NCBI RefSeq assembly: GCF_000812565.1
Contig: NZ_JTAM01000054.1
Span: 1 to 64,000, forward strand
Reading direction: 5' to 3'
Length of the DNA stretch: 64,000 nucleotides
Origin: Flammeovirga sp. OC4
GTDB taxonomy: Bacteria > Bacteroidota > Bacteroidia > Cytophagales > Flammeovirgaceae
Below the pieces are notes generated by a model. It did not search any database, was not told the DNA's origin, and was given only the letters and a program-made list of their open reading frames with translations. Position 1 is the first letter of the stretch; each line of letters opens with the position of its first letter. Positions 42,849 to 51,380 of the stretch are shown one piece after another. A program made the position numbers and the translations under genes.

Positions 42849-44367
42849 AATTTTGTTTTTCTGTCCAATAATCAATTACAAATACATCATCTATGATAGG
42901 GCCTACTATTTTCACCAATTCCAGATGAGCTTTGTGAAATAAATAGATTTCTCTTGCAGACTCATCATCAAATATCAATGTAAAACAGTGTGTAAAACCT
43001 TTACTCATACCTTCTGTACTGTCATTTAATCCCCATTCAAGATGTGTAATAGCTGGAATGTGTGTCTTTAAATCCTCGAATGTTTTCAGTGCTAAATCAA
43101 TTTGATCTTGCGGTGTACCTCCTTTGAATTTCAAGCTTACAATATGTTTAATTTGCTGATTTTCTCTCTTTACATTAGGAGCTACCTTGTAAGTCACCAC
43201 CTTTCCAAGGTCAAATCGGAAAGATCCAGCAATCAAAAATTGTTGATTATTTAGCTCATGTGCTCTTAAACCATAATAGATAGAAAAACCTGTTTCTAAA
43301 TAATTGATAGGTTTTAAAACACCTTCCTGATTTAGTTGGCAAAGTTGGATGCTTTCATCATCTCTAGTCCCAATTGCTAAGATCGCTTCATGATCATTCG
43401 TTGAAACTACTTCAATCCTTGTCTGCCCTTTTAGTCGTGTATTTTCAGTATCTTTTAATACAAAATGAGGTACTAAAGCTCCTTTTTTATCAATTTTAAA
43501 TACTGTCACACCATCACCGTGATATACAAAATCAGTGTTCTTGATAAAGCCCTTACGCTTATAATATTTATGGTGTCGGTGTCCGGCAATGATATAATAG
43601 TTTTCACCCAACTGAACTCCAGTTACAGGATAGGTGCCTGTCAAATAACGATCCGTTTCATTATCACTAATGTTATTGATGTTTTTAAATGTTCCATTTT
43701 CATAGACTCTGAAACTACTGATACCATTATCCTGAAAACCTCCCGTATATAAATAGGTTTTACCCTTGATTTGATGGGTGTACATTCCAATGATACCGTC
43801 TGTATGCACAACATCATTATCTTTCAATGATTGTACATGAGAAAGCTTACCGTCGTTTTGGATCTTATAGCAACTCAAACCTGGAGTTTCTTCTAATCCA
43901 CCGACAAAAAGGTAAGATGCTTTTTTCATATGAACCACCTGTAGTGTGATCGCTACTCCAATAAACGTTTCCTCAGTATCTTCAGTGATTGCCACTCTTT
44001 CGATAGAACCATTATCTAAAATCTTAAAAGTTTCTACAGCATCTCCATATTTATTCGCTACAAAAAGAAAATCTGTTCCACCAATATTATCCGCAACCAT
44101 TCCCCTTGCAGGCCCTTTTTGTTTGTACAATTCATGGTTACTGATAGGAGTTAATTGTCCTTTTGAGTTTAACTCAAAAACATCGATGTTTCCAAAACCT
44201 CCAACATATACAAAGTCTTTATCTCCCTTTTTATAGGAAGTAACGGTTACTGTATTCTTTGCTGAAATTTCTTTAAAATCTTGTCTCACTAACCTCAAAC
44301 TATCCTGTTGAGCATAGGTAGTTTGGAATAAAAAGACAATAAAAAAGAAGTTGAATAAAAATTTCAT
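42832..44367 (-). CDS. Exported beta-propeller fused to a Dabb domain
   Basis: A 511-residue protein with a signal peptide ('FNFFFIVFLFQTTYAQQ'). Residues about 35-395 are repeated beta blades of the lactonase/YncE type ('FVYVGGFGNIDVFELNSKGQ', 'FLFVANKYGDAVETFKI', 'YLFVGGLEETPGLSCYKI', 'KTYLYTGGFQDNGISSF'). Residues about 410-505 are a Dabb (stress-responsive A/B barrel, PF07876) domain: 'IKHIVSLKFKGGTPQDQID', 'FTHCFTLIFDDESAREIY' and 'FHKAHLELVKIVGPIIDDVF'. The fusion is not one I know. It lies between the GlcG-like and SDR genes and is probably co-transcribed with them. Confidence 0.75.
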   Translation of the reverse strand: MKFLFNFFFIVFLFQTTYAQQDSLRLVRQDFKEISAKNTVTVTSYKKGDKDFVYVGGFGNIDVFELNSKGQLTPISNHELYKQKGPARGMVADNIGGTDFLFVANKYGDAVETFKILDNGSIERVAITEDTEETFIGVAITLQVVHMKKASYLFVGGLEETPGLSCYKIQNDGKLSHVQSLKDNDVVHTDGIIGMYTHQIKGKTYLYTGGFQDNGISSFRVYENGTFKNINNISDNETDRYLTGTYPVTGVQLGENYYIIAGHRHHKYYKRKGFIKNTDFVYHGDGVTVFKIDKKGALVPHFVLKDTENTRLKGQTRIEVVSTNDHEAILAIGTRDDESIQLCQLNQEGVLKPINYLETGFSIYYGLRAHELNNQQFLIAGSFRFDLGKVVTYKVAPNVKRENQQIKHIVSLKFKGGTPQDQIDLALKTFEDLKTHIPAITHLEWGLNDSTEGMSKGFTHCFTLIFDDESAREIYLFHKAHLELVKIVGPIIDDVFVIDYWTEKQNYELEK

Positions 44368-44386
44368 AGTATAGTTTTTCTAATGT

Positions 44387-44860
44387 TTACTGCAAAATAG
44401 TATTTGCTCCTGCAATCGCAATAGCTCTATCCTGCTCAATTGTTCCGCCACTTACACCAATAGCTCCAATAATTACATTATCCTTATTTCTGATAGGAAT
44501 GCCTCCAGGGAAAGTAATCAAACCTCCGTTAGAGTGTTCAATATTATAAATAATACCTCCCGGCTGCGTTAACTCTCCCAAATCTCCAGTATCAATATTG
44601 AAATACCTGGCTGTTTTGGCTTTTTTAATCGCTACATCAATACTCCCCAAATAAGATTCATCCATACGGATAAACGCCTTCAGGTTAGCCCCTGCATCTG
44701 TTACTGCAATATTGACTAAAACATTGGATTCTTTTGCTTTTTGTTTGGCTGCTAGAATAATCCTCAACGCCTCTTCATCAGTGATATCATATGCATTTTG
44801 AGCATAAGTGAAGTTTGAACTGAAAAGAGTGATAGTTATAAAAAATAATAGTTTGTACAT
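44387..44860 (-). CDS. GlcG/HbpS-family exported protein
   Basis: A 157-residue protein with signal peptide ('LLFFITITLFSSNFTYAQ'). The remainder is a full GlcG/HbpS (DUF336) domain: 'ALRIILAAKQKAKESNVLV', 'IAVTDAGANLKAFIRMD', 'AIKKAKTARYF', 'PGGIPIRNKDNVIIGAIGVSGGT' cut here to stay brief, and 'EQDRAIAIAGA'. HbpS binds heme extracellularly in Streptomyces; a heme or cofactor link here is inference. Two palindromes lie just upstream. Confidence 0.85.
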   Translation of the reverse strand: MYKLLFFITITLFSSNFTYAQNAYDITDEEALRIILAAKQKAKESNVLVNIAVTDAGANLKAFIRMDESYLGSIDVAIKKAKTARYFNIDTGDLGELTQPGGIIYNIEHSNGGLITFPGGIPIRNKDNVIIGAIGVSGGTIEQDRAIAIAGANTILQ

Positions 44861-44872
44861 CTTAAAAACGTA

Positions 44873-44901
44873 TTTGTGAATTCTAATACAAAATTCACAA
44901 A
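44873..44901. promoter_or_regulatory. Perfect inverted repeat upstream of the glcG-like gene
   Basis: TTTGTGAATT (44873-44882) and AATTCACAAA (44892-44901) are perfect 10-base inverted arms with a 9-base spacer. They contain TGTGA and TCACA, the CRP half-sites, but spaced 15 bases apart instead of 6. They sit 12 bases before the glcG-like start, in the gap after the Crp/Fnr gene. Confidence 0.6.
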
Positions 44902-44918
44902 CTGTTTTCAGAAAAAAA

Positions 44919-44932
44919 TTGAACTAGTTCAA
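44919..44932. promoter_or_regulatory. Palindrome TTGAACTAGTTCAA between crp-like and glcG-like genes
   Basis: A perfect 14-base palindrome, 13 bases beyond the stop of the Crp/Fnr-type gene on the transcription path toward glcG. Its position in the same 85-base gap as another inverted repeat points to a regulator binding region. Confidence 0.5.
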
Positions 44933-44945
44933 CTCTTTGTAAAAA

Positions 44946-45512
44946 TTATTGTTTTTTGATCTTACTTAAAAACTCATGGGTGATCCCAAGGTAACTTGCC
45001 ATTTGTTTATCAGTGATCTTTGAAGCAATACTTGGATAGGTAGACAAAAAGTTTTGATAACGTTCTTTTGCTGTTTCACAATGGTTTCTGATCAATCGGC
45101 GTTGCCAAGCTACCAACGCTTTTTGAGACATCACTCTAAAAAGCTTCTCGACGATCGGTAACTTTTCATAAAGCATCAATTTATCAGTCCTGCTGATCAT
45201 GAGCACTTCACTATCTTCCAAAGCTTGCATGTTCAAATGAGAAGGATTTTGATGCATAAAACTATCATTATCCATCAACCACCAATCTCTTGCTGCAAAA
45301 TACAGTGTATTGTCACTTCCTTTTTGATCTAAAGTAAAAATTCGGAAACAACCATTCAGTACAAACCCCTCAAACTTACAAACATCACCCTGTTTCAAAA
45401 GGTGCTCTTTTTTCTTGAAGGTCTTCAGCTGAAAATACTTACAAAATTCTTCTAATTCGGAGGCTGAAAACTGTACGTGCTTATTAATATTTTGCTTTAA
45501 AAGTTCGTTCAT
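44946..45512 (-). CDS. Crp/Fnr-family transcription regulator
   Basis: A 188-residue protein with an N-terminal cyclic-nucleotide-binding-type beta barrel ('FKKKEHLLKQGDVCKFEGFVLNG' shortened in family form, 'DSEVLMISRTDKLML') and a short C-terminal HTH ('ITDKQMASYLGITHEFLSKIKK'). The missing RxS phosphate-cassette motif means cAMP binding is not evident. It is the usual Bacteroidota one-component sensor size. It lies 29 bases after the lysR-like gene and may control the downstream glcG cassette. Confidence 0.88.
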   Translation of the reverse strand: MNELLKQNINKHVQFSASELEEFCKYFQLKTFKKKEHLLKQGDVCKFEGFVLNGCFRIFTLDQKGSDNTLYFAARDWWLMDNDSFMHQNPSHLNMQALEDSEVLMISRTDKLMLYEKLPIVEKLFRVMSQKALVAWQRRLIRNHCETAKERYQNFLSTYPSIASKITDKQMASYLGITHEFLSKIKKQ

Positions 45513-45541
45513 TTTGTTTGTTTATTTGGCTATCAGAGTAA

Positions 45542-46384
45542 TCAACTCATGAGATCATTATCTGAAAATAATTGAATGATTTGAGCAACAGCAGGATTCC
45601 TCAAACTGTCTTTGGGATAAGATAAACCTACTTCTCTATACGAAATTGGCCCTTTATATTTTTTAATCTGAAATCCCTCCCACTCCTTCACAAAAGACTC
45701 TGGAAGAAAAGTTATTCCCAAACCGGCAATCAACAAAGTAAGTACATCATTCTTGGTTGCACAATTGGCTACAGTTTTCCATTTTCCTCCTAAATCATTA
45801 AGGATTGATAAACTTTGTTGGTGGGCTTCACACGGAGGACAATGAATAAACGGTTCTCCTTGTAAATCCGTAATTTCGATCTCTTCCTTATGACTCAAAG
45901 GGTGTTGATTGGGAATACACAATACATAATCCTCCTTCCATAAAGGCAAGAATAAATGATCATCAAATTTCCATTCTCTGACTAACAAATTTAATTCACA
46001 ATCTCTACCAATTGCTCTGATGTCCCACTCTATGTTATTTACTTTTTTATTTATGGCTAAATAAAATTCTTTTTTCAAGGATTGCGGTAAACTGTCAGCA
46101 ATACCAAGAACGACCTTTTGCTTAAAATCTTTATGCTTAAATAATTCAGGAATTTCATTTAGTTCTCCCAATATTCTTTTAGCAATTGGGTACAGCTGAT
46201 GCCCTTCTTCTTTGATAGTGACTCCTTTTTTGTGGCGAACAAACAGGTCTTTCCCTAGTAATTCCTCTAATGACTTGATTCCATTGGATATATTAGGTTG
46301 TGATACAAAGCACTTTTCAGCTGCTCTTGATATATTTTTTTCTTCATATACCGCCACAAAAAAACGGAGTAATCTCTCATCCAT
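45542..46384 (-). CDS. LysR-family transcription regulator
   Basis: A 280-residue LysR protein. The N-terminal winged HTH is 'RFFVAVYEEKNISRAAEKCF' and 'SQPNISNGIKSLEELLG'; the effector domain follows from about residue 90. It has Cys182 and Cys185 in 'FIHCPPCEAHQQ' and Cys208, near the positions of the redox cysteines of OxyR, so thiol sensing is possible (inference). It diverges from an SDR gene across a 119-base gap, a typical LysR arrangement for controlling the divergent gene. Confidence 0.9.
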   Translation of the reverse strand: MDERLLRFFVAVYEEKNISRAAEKCFVSQPNISNGIKSLEELLGKDLFVRHKKGVTIKEEGHQLYPIAKRILGELNEIPELFKHKDFKQKVVLGIADSLPQSLKKEFYLAINKKVNNIEWDIRAIGRDCELNLLVREWKFDDHLFLPLWKEDYVLCIPNQHPLSHKEEIEITDLQGEPFIHCPPCEAHQQSLSILNDLGGKWKTVANCATKNDVLTLLIAGLGITFLPESFVKEWEGFQIKKYKGPISYREVGLSYPKDSLRNPAVAQIIQLFSDNDLMS

Positions 46385-46403
46385 AATAAATAGTTATAAT
46401 AAC

Positions 46404-46454
46404 GATACAAAAATAGTATTTTGATGATAAAAAGAGAATAAACACCTTTGTATC
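46404..46454. promoter_or_regulatory. Inverted repeat in the lysR/SDR divergent gap
   Basis: GATACAAA (46404-46411) and TTTGTATC (46447-46454) are perfect 8-base inverted arms 35 bases apart. TATTTTTG on the minus strand (46408-46415) overlaps the first arm and fits a -7 box for lysR. The pair may be a LysR binding region. Confidence 0.35.
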
Positions 46455-46503
46455 AACAAATAATAAATACATTTAATCATAAATAAATCTAATACCTCTC
46501 ATT

Positions 46504-47235
46504 ATGGAATCAACAAAAAAAGGTCTGATCGTTATCACGGGTGCTAGTTCTGGAATTGGTGCCGCCACTGCTAAACTCTTTTCTGAAAATGGGTTTCCAC
46601 TCTTACTTTTAGGAAGAAGAGTCGAAAAAATGGAAGCGTTGAACTTGCCAAATACTTTGATCAAAAAAGTGGATGTCACTGACTATGATGCTTTCAAAAC
46701 TGCCGTAGCTGAAGCTGAAGAACAATTTGGTCTAACTGAAGCTATTGTCAACAATGCAGGAATGATGCTCTTAGGAGATATTGCAGTTCAAGCCCCTCAG
46801 GAATGGAAAAAAATGTTTGATGTAAACATCATGGGAGTATTGAACGGTATGCAGATCGTTTTACCTCAAATGAGAGAAAGAAAGGGAGGTACAATTATCA
46901 ACATCAGCTCTATTGCAGGTAGAAAAACCTTTGGTAATCATGCTGCTTATTGTGGTACAAAATTCGGCGTACATGCTATCACAGAAAATGCTAGAGAAGA
47001 AGCAGCATTGGACAATGTAAGAATGGTAACTATTGCTCCTGGTGCTGTAGAAACTGAATTGCTTTCTCACACGAGCAATCAAGAAATAAAAGATGGCTAT
47101 GAAGCTTGGAAAGAAGAAATGGGAAGTATCCTAAAAGCTGAGGATATTGCCAATGCGATTTGGTATGCTTTCAATCAGCCTCAAGGGGTGAATGTTAGGG
47201 AAATTGTTCTTGCTGCGACGAAGCAACAGCCGTAG
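46504..47235 (+). CDS. Short-chain dehydrogenase/reductase
   Basis: A 243-residue classical SDR: 'IVITGASSGIGAATAKLF', 'EAIVNNAGMMLLG', 'NISSIAGRKTFGNHAAYCGTK' trimmed to its Ser, Tyr and Lys, and 'IAPGAVETELLSHTSN'. It resembles YdfG-type oxidoreductases acting on 3-hydroxy acids or small carbonyls. It is divergent from the lysR-like gene, so control by that regulator is likely. It is followed by an AT-rich inverted repeat (47279-47313) and a bidirectional terminator. Confidence 0.92.
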   Translation: MESTKKGLIVITGASSGIGAATAKLFSENGFPLLLLGRRVEKMEALNLPNTLIKKVDVTDYDAFKTAVAEAEEQFGLTEAIVNNAGMMLLGDIAVQAPQEWKKMFDVNIMGVLNGMQIVLPQMRERKGGTIINISSIAGRKTFGNHAAYCGTKFGVHAITENAREEAALDNVRMVTIAPGAVETELLSHTSNQEIKDGYEAWKEEMGSILKAEDIANAIWYAFNQPQGVNVREIVLAATKQQP

Positions 47236-47329
47236 AAGACTATTTGTTCTACAAACGTTAAAAGTGCTACTTCAATTAACTCTAGTATTTATAGTACTTA
47301 AAAATATTAGAGTTCTTTTACTGGTAAAA

Positions 47330-47361
47330 AAAATCCCAACCAATTTAATGGTCGGGATTTT
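47330..47361. terminator. Bidirectional terminator between SDR and fmt
   Basis: A 13-base stem with one mismatch (47330-47342 with 47349-47361; AAAATCCC / GGGATTTT) and a six-base loop, flanked by A-run on the left and T-rich sequence on the right, between two converging genes. Confidence 0.9.
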
Positions 47362-47365
47362 CTTT

Positions 47366-48292
47366 TTATTCGAATTTCGTTCCAAGCAAAAATGCTTTGA
47401 CTGGCATACGTTTTTTGCCTTGCATTTGCCATTCATCTACTGAAATAAAACCATCTGCTGTTTTGATGTAGAAATAGTTCTTATTATCAGTAGCATAACC
47501 TTTATCATTGGCTTCAACCTCTGTATCCATCACTTTTGAAACCTTAAAAAGCTTATAGGTTTTTCCTTCTATTTCAGTCCAAGCTGCTGGATAAGGTGAT
47601 AATCCTCTAATAAAATTATATACTTTTTCTGTAGGTTGAGTGAAATCAACTTTACAAGTTTCCTTAAAGATCTTAGGAGCATGTTTCGGTTCACCGACAA
47701 TCTGTTGAGGAGTCGTTTTATAATTTCCTTCCTCAATCAACTTTACCGTTTTCAAGACTGTACCAGCACCTTTCTCCATTAATCTCACATACACATCACC
47801 TACAGTATCTTCTTCGTGAATTGGTTCTTCTTCACGCATAATAATATCTCCTGTATCAATCTCATGTTGTAAGAAGAAAGTAGTTACACCTGTAACTTTT
47901 TCACCATTGATGATCGCCCAGTTGATAGGTGCCGCTCCTCTGTAATCTGGCAATAATGAACCATGTAAGTTGAATGTACCAATGCGAGGCATATCCCAAA
48001 CTGATTCGGGAAGCATTCTGAAGGCAACTACAATTTGAAGATCAACCTCCAACGCTTTTAATTCCGCTTGAAACTCTTCATTTTTTAGATTGGTAGGCTG
48101 AAGAATATTTAACCCTGCCTCCAAAGCATATTCTTTCACCGGAGACATATGTAGTTTTCTGCCTCTACCTGCAGGCTTATCAGGTGCTGTAATCACACCA
48201 ACTACATTGTAATTATTCTCTACTAAAATTCTTAATGAAGGAACTGCGAAATCAGGCGTTCCCATAAAAACAATTTTCAAGTCTTTATTCAT
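47366..48292 (-). CDS. fmt: Methionyl-tRNA formyltransferase
   Basis: A 308-residue enzyme with 'IVFMGTPDFAVPSLRILVEN', the formyltransferase core 'NLHGSLLPDYRGAAPINWA', 'GVTTFFLQHEIDTGDIIM' with the catalytic Asp, and a C-terminal tRNA-binding domain ('FIRGLSPYPAAWTEIEG'). It formylates initiator Met-tRNA with 10-formyl-tetrahydrofolate. It is 6 bases downstream of a TrmH gene. Length and motifs are complete. Confidence 0.96.
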   Translation of the reverse strand: MNKDLKIVFMGTPDFAVPSLRILVENNYNVVGVITAPDKPAGRGRKLHMSPVKEYALEAGLNILQPTNLKNEEFQAELKALEVDLQIVVAFRMLPESVWDMPRIGTFNLHGSLLPDYRGAAPINWAIINGEKVTGVTTFFLQHEIDTGDIIMREEEPIHEEDTVGDVYVRLMEKGAGTVLKTVKLIEEGNYKTTPQQIVGEPKHAPKIFKETCKVDFTQPTEKVYNFIRGLSPYPAAWTEIEGKTYKLFKVSKVMDTEVEANDKGYATDNKNYFYIKTADGFISVDEWQMQGKKRMPVKAFLLGTKFE

Positions 48293-48298
48293 CGTATC

Positions 48299-49009
48299 TT
48301 ATTTTTTAAAAGTCTTCGCAATGGTTTCGTGACGATCTAATGATTTACACACCCATGCGGCTTCTATTAATTTTCTCTCTTCTGGAGCCAACTTCCACTC
48401 ACTTTCTGGTAGTTTTCTAAGTTTTGTACTGAGTGTATGCAAACTCAATGCAGCACTCACTGATATATTGAAGCTTTCAGCAAAACCATACATTGGTATT
48501 TTCACTTTATAATCAGCCATTTCAAAAGCTTCATCAGAAATACCTTCTCTTTCATTACCAAACATCAGTGCTAAAGGTTCATCCACTGGCAAATCATCAA
48601 TGGACATATCTGTATGTGGTGTAGTAGCTACCAATTTATATCCTTTCGATTTTAATGTTTGCATGGCCCCTTTAGTAGAATCATAGGTGTTGACATCTAC
48701 CCATTTCGCAGAGCCCATTGTTGTTTTTAATGAAACCTTAAACTTTGTATCTGTCTCAATCAAATGAAGGTTTTGTAAACCAAAGCAATCACAAGTTCTT
48801 ATGATTGCTCCTACGTTTTGAAGTTTAAAAACCTCCTCCAACAATACTGTAAAATGATTTGTTCTTTGAGAAAGTACCTTTTCTATTCCTTCTAATTTCT
48901 TTTCTGTTATAAATGTTTTCAAGTAATCTACTAAACCTTCTTCTTCAGCATATTTTTTAAAAGCTTCTGTTTTAAAAAACTTGAAATCATCATCATTTGC
49001 GTAAGGCAT
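48299..49009 (-). CDS. trmH: tRNA (guanosine-2'-O)-methyltransferase, SpoU/TrmH family
   Basis: A 236-residue SPOUT methyltransferase with motif 1 'LQNVGAIIRTCDCFGLQNLH', motif 2 'LALMFGNEREGISDEAFEMAD' and motif 3 'IPMYGFAESFNISVSAALSL'. The N-terminal helical region and C-terminal basic tail match TrmH, which methylates G18 in tRNA. It lies upstream of fmt and is likely read with it, which links two tRNA functions. Confidence 0.93.
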   Translation of the reverse strand: MPYANDDDFKFFKTEAFKKYAEEEGLVDYLKTFITEKKLEGIEKVLSQRTNHFTVLLEEVFKLQNVGAIIRTCDCFGLQNLHLIETDTKFKVSLKTTMGSAKWVDVNTYDSTKGAMQTLKSKGYKLVATTPHTDMSIDDLPVDEPLALMFGNEREGISDEAFEMADYKVKIPMYGFAESFNISVSAALSLHTLSTKLRKLPESEWKLAPEERKLIEAAWVCKSLDRHETIAKTFKK

Positions 49010-49039
49010 TTCTCTTCTTCTATTATTTCTAAAACTAGG

Positions 49040-49081
49040 AAAGCTGTCCGTAAAGTGAAAATCAGCTTTACAGACAGCTTT
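49040..49081 (-). terminator. 16-base hairpin between the receptor gene and trmH
   Basis: Arms 49040-49055 and 49066-49081 pair over 16 bases with one mismatch (AAAGCTGTC / GACAGCTTT) around a 10-base loop. Only three T follow on the minus strand. It lies 31 bases before trmH and 79 bases after the next gene upstream, so it may terminate or attenuate that transcript. Confidence 0.5.
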
Positions 49082-49159
49082 AAGCAGTTATACAACTGAA
49101 ATCGGACGTTTTGGATTTCAAATGTTCAACTACTTATTTTTATCTTAATCTCTTCAATC

Positions 49160-50920
49160 TTAGTTTACCTTTTCTTCAATTGGTGTCGTATTTTTCAAAT
49201 CACCATCTACAAATTGAATAATCGGAACGTATTGATTGTCTTGAGCATCTTTATAATTATAAGCAGGTGTCAGATAACCTTTTCTGAATTGATCACTTGC
49301 TTTCAAATCTTGTACAAAACCATTTCCATATTCGTGCAATATCATCCCAAAAGTAAATAGGGTTTCAAAACCATCATAAACAAAGCCTGAAGGCTGATTA
49401 TTAAACTTCTCCTGATATTCAGCGATAAATGTTTTGGCTCTGAATGAATCATCGTCAAACCAATTAGGATATAGAATATTGATTTGTGCTGTCTCCATTT
49501 GAGAATAGCTCAATTGCTTGTACTTCAACCACTCTTGAGGTACATAAGCAGATGCAACTGTCCCTAATGATAACAATGCACTTACCGTACTTAATGCCTC
49601 TACTTCATTTGTAACTGCAATAAATACATGAGCAGTTGAATCTTTTACTACTTCCAAAGAATCATCATACGCCAACGGGTCAAACATTTCTTGTAGTAAT
49701 GTAAACCCATCTACTGGATCAAACTCCTGATAAGCAGCAATTTTACCACCCTCAGCCTCATACGCTTCTTTGAAGGCTGCGGCCATCTGTTTTTCTTTCG
49801 TTGAATGCCCAAATACAACATATGTCTGTACCGTATCTGCTTGAATTCTGAGAGAATCACCTTCTGGGTATTGCTCTAAAGCTACTAACTCTTGTGCTCT
49901 TAATCTCTTTCCTAAACTTTTACCAATTGTCTCTGGCGTAGATGAAGCGATAAAGGCATTAGAAGTATTTTCAATAATCGCACTATTGTTTGAAATTGGA
50001 TTGACCATCGGAATCCCTGTTTCATTGGAGAACTGCTGTACCAATGGTAACATATCTGCATACAACGGCCCAACAATAAGATCTACGTTCATCATTTTTG
50101 GATCTTCCAATAATCCTTTCAAATGTGTAGTATCTCTTTTGGTATCATAAGCCACTATGTCTATGTTTACCTCTCTCTTTGCCAAATACTCTTGAGCGAT
50201 TAAAATGCCTTGATAGATATTATAAACAAACTCGTTTTTAACTCTTAAAGCATCTCCGTCAGTAGTTTCTGTAAAGAAAGGTAATACAACAGCTACTGTG
50301 TATTTATCTTTTTTCTCTGATTTTCTAACAACATGCTTATTGATTTCGATTCCCAAGTTGGTAGAAAGCTTATTTAATAAAGCTTCGTCTCTTTCTTCTT
50401 TCGGTTGTTCTAAAAGCTTATGGAATAGTAAAGTAGCAAGCTCTTCATTGTCATTCGCTTCACAAATTGGCTTCAACTCTTCTACAGAAAGTGCACTCAA
50501 TTCTTGATAAACCATTGCACTATACTCTTTTTGAAGATTGGCATCTGTGATTTCACTCAACAACTTTAAACTCTCATTATACTTTTTAGCTTTTAAATAA
50601 GAACTCCCTAAAAGATATTTAGCTTGCTCTTTTTCGTCCCAATCAGCATAAGTTGTAATTGCTTTATTTAAATTATTTTGGGCTTCAGCAAATTTTCCTT
50701 CCTGATAATAAGCGTACCCAATCAATGTAAGAGCGTAAGGCTGCAATGTTGCCCCTTTCAAACCCATCATGTCTTGTAATACTACAATAGCAGGTTGGTA
50801 CTTTCCTTGGTCTATTAATTGTTTCCCGTAAGTGTATTTCTCAACTTCAGTTTTTCCGCCTTGAGCGAAGGCATTTATAGAAAATAAAAAAGTTAAGATT
50901 AACGTGTAAAAGTATCTCAT
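49160..50920 (-). CDS. Exported TPR plus type-I periplasmic binding protein-like receptor
   Basis: A 586-residue protein with signal peptide ('FYTLILTFLFSINAFAQ'). Residues about 25-150 contain TPR-like repeats ('TLIGYAYYQEGKFAEAQNNL', 'AKYLLGSSYLKAKKYNESL'). From about 205 on, a Peripla_BP_6/LivJ-type domain appears: 'YTVAVVLPFFTE', 'VYNIYQGILIAQEYL', 'DLIVGPLYADMLPLVQQFS', 'GIPMVNPISNNSAI' and 'FVYDGFETLFTFGMIL'. This TPR-then-PBP layout is like LpoA, the activator of PBP1A, although sequence similarity to LpoA is not evident. Substrate binding or peptidoglycan-synthesis control are both possible. Confidence 0.75.
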   Translation of the reverse strand: MRYFYTLILTFLFSINAFAQGGKTEVEKYTYGKQLIDQGKYQPAIVVLQDMMGLKGATLQPYALTLIGYAYYQEGKFAEAQNNLNKAITTYADWDEKEQAKYLLGSSYLKAKKYNESLKLLSEITDANLQKEYSAMVYQELSALSVEELKPICEANDNEELATLLFHKLLEQPKEERDEALLNKLSTNLGIEINKHVVRKSEKKDKYTVAVVLPFFTETTDGDALRVKNEFVYNIYQGILIAQEYLAKREVNIDIVAYDTKRDTTHLKGLLEDPKMMNVDLIVGPLYADMLPLVQQFSNETGIPMVNPISNNSAIIENTSNAFIASSTPETIGKSLGKRLRAQELVALEQYPEGDSLRIQADTVQTYVVFGHSTKEKQMAAAFKEAYEAEGGKIAAYQEFDPVDGFTLLQEMFDPLAYDDSLEVVKDSTAHVFIAVTNEVEALSTVSALLSLGTVASAYVPQEWLKYKQLSYSQMETAQINILYPNWFDDDSFRAKTFIAEYQEKFNNQPSGFVYDGFETLFTFGMILHEYGNGFVQDLKASDQFRKGYLTPAYNYKDAQDNQYVPIIQFVDGDLKNTTPIEEKVN

Positions 50921-51380
50921 AAAAAATGATCTTCTTCTTATTTAAACTGAGATAAAAATTTAGAATATGCTTTGATACTAAGAAAAATAGCTTTCAAAAA
51001 TCAAAATCAGTTGCAAGTTACAAAATCGCTAATGATTAAAAACACTTTGGTATAAATAAGTACAAATTCAAAATTATCTGATACTAATTCTATTTATTGT
51101 TTTGCGATTACTTCCTTCAAAAAACTTTTAATAGCACCACTATTAATACGTTTTTTAGCGTTGTACTCACAAAAAAAAAATTGAATTAATTATGATTTAT
51201 TTTTGACTTTGTACTTAATAGGTAATAGACCTTGAGGATGTATAGTTTTAAAACGAAAAAGCCAATCTCAAAATATGAGATTGGCTAAAAAAAAGGAACT
51301 CTAAAACTATCTCTTTCGAATCCGTCTTACTCACCACAGTAAGAATCCGAAATCTGATAACGACTATTATTTATTATTGA
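50921..51380. other. 460-base gap between receptor gene and hsp20 pair
   Basis: No gene was recognised. It holds a terminator for the hsp20 transcript (51256-51286), a short CTTACT/AGTAAG hairpin near 51327-51345, an A10 run at 51171-51180, and a minus-strand TAATTTTG (51069-51076) that could be a -7 box for the receptor gene with a long leader. Confidence 0.55.
51256..51286 (-). terminator. Terminator of the hsp20 transcript
   Basis: A perfect 11-base stem AGCCAATCTCA / TGAGATTGGCT (51260-51270 with 51276-51286), a 5-base loop, and five T on the minus strand after it. It lies 95 bases beyond the stop of the second hsp20 gene. Confidence 0.85.
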
